Source: Russula earlei (lineage: Eukaryota > Basidiomycota > Agaricomycetes > Russulales > Russulaceae). From it: DNA of 22,800 nt. The notes beneath the pieces were generated by a model. That model was not told where the DNA came from. It saw only the letters and a list, made by a program, of their open reading frames with translations, and searched no databases. This document shows positions 18,352 to 22,800 of this stretch, one piece after another (positions within the stretch are counted from its first letter, which is position 1; each line of letters starts with the position of its first letter). The stretch spans positions 1-22,800 of the forward strand of contig JAGFNK010000757.1 in the NCBI GenBank assembly GCA_025769875.1. Direction: 5' to 3'. The translations under genes were made by a program, and so were the position numbers.

Positions 18352-20554
18352 ATGAACAAGGTCGAACGAATCGTTTTTTTGTCCTTGGTCCTGGACCTTG
18401 TTGGTAATTTGTTCGACACATGCACCCGTCTTGCAATGTCCGACGTGAACACGTAGCATTCACAATTCCGCTCCCGCTGTTCCCCCGTATCATCGAGTGG
18501 TACACCCAGGTGCGCCGCACGCTGTTACCCCCGCCGCCGATCTCCTACACGCGTAACGTTATTTAGAGGGAGTCATCGGACCCTCATGGCTTTTTGTCCA
18601 GGACGTTGTGGACAGTGTCTGCAATTCGGGGGCGGCTCTATCACCCATCTCACAACTCGCAGAGATGGGATATCGTACTTCTCGGTGCGCCCATTCTTTT
18701 CTTCTTGACCCGGGCTCACATGATGCCGCAAGGTGGTCTCATGGGCTCCGTATTCTCGTAAGTCGACCAGGCACCGTGTCTAAACTTTTACCTCGCGTCT
18801 CAGTTGCTTCACCAGAACGCTCCAGTTCCTCGTATCTCCGTACATAGGAACCCTTTCTGACAGGTATGGCCGCAAGAAAATCCTCCTGATTACCATGATC
18901 GGGAATATGCTCTCTGCGTTGGTGTACGTATCCACACGCGTTTGGGAGCGGGCCGTCCGTGGACGAACCGACTTTGTTTGCTTTTGTCCCTGAAGCTGGA
19001 TAAAGAGCACGACCTTCGCGTCGTACATGCTTTCGCGCGTCATCGGAGGGCTGAGCGAGGGCAACGTCCAATTGGCGATGTACGTCTCCATCCATAAAAT
19101 GTGTGTGATCTGCGGGTGGCGACGGCGCTCACCCTTTATCCCGGACGAAAAAAAAGCGCGATCCTCTCCGACATCACCACGCCCGCTAACCGCGCGAAGG
19201 CCCTCGCGCACGTGGGCATCCGCGTTCGGGATATGCTTCTGCGTCGGGCCGCCCATCGGCGCGTACTTTGCCTCCCGACCGGTCGCGCTCGGGCAGACCC
19301 TGCTGCTCGGCACCGAGGTCAACATCTATGCCGCTCCTGCGATCCTCACGCTCGTCCTCCTCGTGGTGGAGACCGCTTTTCCTCGCGGTCGCGTTGCCCG
19401 AGACGCGTGGTTAGAGCACGACTCTGCGTCGTGCAAAGCCCAGACACGGACACGAACACGGACGAGAGCGGGGACGGACATTCGGCTGCCGACGATCACG
19501 GCCAGGGGCAGCAGAGGTGGAACGAAGACGTATCCGTGGACAAGTCAGCCAGGGGCAGCTACCCCGAAAGAAAAAGCCAAGACACGGACTCGGACTCGGA
19601 CTCGGACTCGGACCGACGGGACACGGACACAAACACGGACGCGGACGAGAGCGACGACGGACATTCCGCTGCCGATGATCACGACCAGGTGCAGCAGAGG
19701 CGGAACGAGGACGTATTCGAAGAAAAAAGAGGAGGATATTCGGAGAAGCCGCCGGTGGGGCCGGTTCGTCCCGCCGAGCAGCGGGTCAAAACGCTCGAGT
19801 CTCTCCGCGTGCTCCATTTTCTCTTCCTGGGCGTTTTCTCCGGCGTCGAGTTCACCTTGACTTTCCTGACCTTCGACCGTACGTAACCGGAACCCGTTCC
19901 GCGCCGTCTGTCATCTGATTTCCGATCCTTTCGGGCGCCCAGTCTTCGACTGGAGCAACGCGCAGAACGGCAAATTGATCGGCGGCATCGGAATCGTCTC
20001 CGCAGCCCTGCAGGGCGGCTACGTGCGGCGCGCTCTCACTCGAGTCGGGGAGCTCAGGATCGCCAGCCGCGGCGCGACCGCCTGCGCGATCGGCCTCGCC
20101 TTGCTCGCGCTCGTTCCTCGCTTGCGCTCACGCGACCCACCCTGGCGTTCCGACTCCTGCAGGGTGCCGCAGTTTGCATGGCGTTCACTTCCGCGACGGT
20201 CGTAAACGCCCTGACTGCGCATGCGTCGTTGCAGTGTGATGAGATGCCGGAAGCTATCGCTACGGAGGGCGGTGACGGAAAGTCACGGGGGACCATCGAA
20301 CGTCCGGAGCTTGCAAAGGGCCACGCCCTTGGCCGCTTCCGCTAATCTGGACAACTCGGCCGGGCGATAGGTCCGCTGTTGGGTGAGCGTGCTTTATCGT
20401 CGTCGGATGACATCGTGCTGATATTGGGACAGCTTGCGCATCGTACTGGACCTTTGGCCCCTCTGTGACCTACACAATTAGTGCTGTCGCCATGACTGGG
20501 CTCTCTGTCCGCATGCGAAGAGTGGCACGTCGAGAAAATCTGAAAACTGCCTGA
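18352..20554 (+). pseudogene. Disabled MFS transporter, MFSD10/TETRAN-like
   Basis: Major facilitator membrane transporter; MFSD10 relatives are proposed organic-anion or drug effluxers. Exons: 18352-18403, 18457-18509, 18567-18684, 18733-18757, 18816-18923, 18996-19079, 19157-19878, 19943-20382, 20433-20554. Up to exon 7 all joins are in phase: LVLDLVAFTIPLPLFPRIIE, GGLMGSVFSTLQFLVSP, LSDRYGRKK, SYMLSRVIGGLSEGN, AILSDITTPANRAKALAHVG. Then lesions appear: an extra C at 19220-19221 before AFGICFCVGPPIGAYF; an extra T at 19377-19380 before FLAVALPETRG; a further shift near 19411-19443 (or an unusually short 34-nt intron); a one-base loss between about 20102 and 20139, before TLAFRLLQGAAVCMAF; and TAA at 20343-20345 inside GRFR*SGQLGRAIGPLL. 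The tail (ACASYWTFGPS, stop 20552-20554) is still recognisable. It starts 133 nt after PUS7 in the same direction. Confidence 0.78.
19443..19720 (+). repeat. Tandem duplication in the acidic loop of the transporter
   Basis: About 100 nt at 19443-19540 recur at 19621-19720 (ACGGACACGAACACGGACG, later GCTGCCGACGATCACG, then GCAGCAGAGG), with an extra hexamer in the second copy. Between them is a GGACTC hexamer run (19587-19612) encoding Asp-Ser repeats. In the frame that joins the next membrane segment, the loop is Asp/Thr/Glu-rich. Confidence 0.8.
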
Positions 20555-20827
20555 CTGACTACGTCAGACCTCTGTACAGTATCTTGAAGGCTGTGTAGCG
20601 TGCCTTGCGCAATGGCTTCTATTTATACGCCTCAGACCCTGTATCGTATCTCCATAAATCCAAATTAGCCTGCCACAACGACAACGTAGAATGATAGCAG
20701 AGTTCGATCGGATCCGTCGGTGCGGAAATGAGACAGCCTTAATTAAGTATAGTAACGTGAATGGACGAAAATCGTCGTGGCGCAATGGAAACCCCCACGA
20801 CGCCTCATTACTACGAATTTCATGCCT

Positions 20828-22594
20828 TTAAATGTGGGGGTAACGCTGGATAGATGGAGTCTGCGTCAGCAGCCATCCATGATGCGATGGTTCAAGTTTA
20901 TGACAGCGAGTTAACGGTGGCATGTGGTCGCCGTGTACCACTGGCGTCGGCATTGCCTGCAGATGAGCGGAAGGGTGTCGCAACCACCACACATCATCAT
21001 AACGAGGCGGTGCAGGAACCACTGATCTGCCGGTCGAGGAACCCTCGGATGTGAAATCGGAGCCTGCCTCGGCGTTGATTAGCGTTGGTTGCTTGTCAGG
21101 CCGATAGAATGAACGCTGGGACAGCGGCCGCGAAGCGAGCGGCTGAGATCGGGCGTCATCCCCGGCAAGTGCGACGCCACCAGTCGATGTACTGAAGGCA
21201 GGAAGGAAGAACAAGACGCCCCGACGCCGGCGATTTCGATGGGTGGATTGCGAGGAGCCGAAAAGCGAATTCACATGACGGCTCAAGCGTCGTACGGCTC
21301 CGATTGGGGGGTTGGCCACATCCCCATCATCCGTTGAGACGTCCGACAGAGGCGATGAGGGGAGGGAGAGGGGAAGAAGTTGAACGTCATCTTCAATACT
21401 AGATGTGTCATCTAGCATCGCATCCGGGTGACGGGCGGACAGTGCTGAGGATGGAGGAGTAAAGGATGTTCTACCGGGAAGCGAGAGCCAGCCCATGTCC
21501 AGGTGCCACCGCCCGTTGCGTTCGACCCAGCGAGGAAGGAGGACATCGTAGCCACCGACGCTTCTAAAACCATAATGCCGCTGCTTGGAGCTGCTGTACC
21601 CAAGTCTGATTAAGCTGACAATCAAGATGACCAATCCAAACCAAAGTAAGGCCTTTCCCCACTCGCCGAGGAAACCAATGAAAGCAGCGTCATCCGAATG
21701 CCAACCTACTACCGTAGTAATGGGTGAAGAACGAATCTGGTGGGCCTCTTCTTCGTCTGCATTCTTTCCATAAAGCGTCTTGGGAAGAATGCGGACTTCA
21801 CCCCCGGGCAGCTCTGGAGTGAGAGGTCGGGAAGATGTGTAGAGGCCGTATTGTGCAGAGAGAAACATGGGCATGGGGCCGGTGGAAAACATAACTGTGG
21901 GGTAGTTGAGAATCCAATTATGGTCAAAGTTATCAGGTTGTATAGTCTGAGTCTGAGCCATGAAGGGGTGTTCTTTTTCCGCGAACATGAGGTCATTAGA
22001 AACGCCGACGGGTATGGTGCGAGGGAGGACGACGGGGAAAATGAGAAGAGGGTCCAATCTACGAAGGCAGCCAATGTCGAGGTCAATGTAGACGCCACCA
22101 TAGTGATAAAGGACAAAGTAGCGAATGGCATCCGCCCGCTGGATGGCATAGGGGTAAGAATCAAACGTGTCGAGGAACCAACGGTAATTTTGCGCAATGA
22201 ACTCGCGGGAACTGGCGTCTGTCCATAACATGTACTTGCTGCAGAGAGACAAAGAGACGGTCAGAAACAAAGCGACCAAAGATGGGGAACGGCTGAGAAC
22301 GAACTAGTCTGGCATCAAAGCACGACAACCTTCAGAAACGTTCAACCATTTGTCTGGAAGAGTTTCTGACTTCCAGGTCTGGTGTATAATCCTGGGGACA
22401 CGTTCGGTTCTGAGATGTTGAGACGAGTTTTGGCTGGCGGAGTCGTGAGAGGGGTCGAGCTCTGCGTCGGTAATGTAAGCAAGTTCAGGGATGGCGAGAT
22501 AGTATGAGATGGAAGAGAGGACGGTGACAGTGCCGAGAAGGAAGAGACCGAGGATGAGGAGTAGGATATGGACCGCTCTTCTCCTGGTGGCCAT
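20828..22594 (-). CDS. Glycosyltransferase family 32, SUR1/CSH1-like
   Basis: Predicted 566 residues in two exons: 22305-22594 and 20828-22238 (1701 nt), 66-nt intron with donor TA|GTTCGT; skipping it would hit TAG at once. An N-terminal membrane anchor lies at about 8-32 (type II, Golgi-like). IIHQTWKS (69-76) and LWTD (101-104) open the catalytic domain; RADAIRY (131-137) and GGVYIDLDIGC (144-154) carry the DxD nucleotide-sugar/metal site at Asp149 and Asp151. A second membrane segment is at about 292-310, then a long Ser/Pro-rich tail, likely cytosolic. The layout, with a membrane segment after the catalytic domain, resembles the SUR1/CSH1 catalytic subunits of mannosyl-inositol-phosphoceramide synthase, with Och1-type transferases as an alternative. 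Sugar and acceptor are not readable from the sequence. It converges on the transporter pseudogene with 273 nt between stops. Confidence 0.92.
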
Positions 22595-22800
22595 GGTGGG
22601 GATGGGAGAGGAGGGAATCGGTTGGGATCGGTTTGGTTATTGAGAAAAGGTTGTTACATCATCACATCCCCGTAGGTCTCATCCGAAGAAGGAACGTCCC
22701 ACGTGCGAACCGCTCCAGCGCCGACACCGACGACCGCAGTCCCTCATCCTCACAACTCCTCCCGATTTCTTCCAGCGTCCGCACGCAGCCATCCCAATCA
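22595..22800 (-). promoter_or_regulatory. Upstream region of the GT32 gene
   Basis: Presumed promoter and 5' leader. A CCCACGTGCG block with a CACGTG E-box lies near 22700. No TATA box or other gene seen before the window ends. Confidence 0.35.

Noticed and set aside
19400..19640. Arg-Thr repeat protein read from the transporter loop
   Set aside because: It is the out-of-frame reading of the Asp-Ser/Asp-Thr coding repeat. The acidic frame is the one that joins the next membrane segment.
1..22800. CRISPR array, bacterial operons, rRNA or tRNA genes
   Set aside because: No regularly spaced repeats and no convincing RNA gene; the intron-rich genes show a eukaryotic fungal genome.

Overview
The window looks like nuclear DNA of a mushroom-forming basidiomycete (Agaricomycetes). 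Genes are tightly packed and broken by many short introns (41-98 nt, nearly all GT-AG). The housekeeping proteins are fungal, and two DUF6535 membrane proteins, a family that belongs to Agaricomycetes, sit in tandem. All exon models below were built by hand; the summed coding lengths of the intact genes are divisible by three.

Layout. 1-1300: diverged copy A of a C-rich repeat with a 134-nt imperfect palindrome. 1384-2394 (-): PLP1/TXNDC9-type phosducin-like protein. 2538-2887 (+): doubtful small ORF running into repeat copy B (about 2900-4450), which holds a CAG6/CTG7 palindrome. 5192-6885 (+): DOM34/Pelota. 7011-7630: a MITE-like element with perfect 44-nt inverted ends. 8619-10560 and 11648-13631 (both -): tandem DUF6535 paralogues duplicated together with their 3' flanks. 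14246-15198 (-): URA3. 15262-18218 (+): PUS7, carrying a one-base frameshift in a conserved core motif. 18352-20554 (+): an MFSD10-like transporter with several frameshifts and a nonsense codon, best read as a pseudogene. 20828-22594 (-): a family 32 glycosyltransferase resembling the SUR1/CSH1 inositol-phosphoceramide mannosyltransferases.

The genes do not form one pathway: folding co-chaperone, ribosome rescue, pyrimidine synthesis, RNA pseudouridylation, transport and glycosylation. URA3 and PUS7 are divergent with only 63 nt between start codons. I see no convincing new multi-gene system. The most notable signals are the mosaic identity between the DUF6535 copies, the disabled PUS7 and transporter reading frames side by side, the MITE, and two GC-AG introns.
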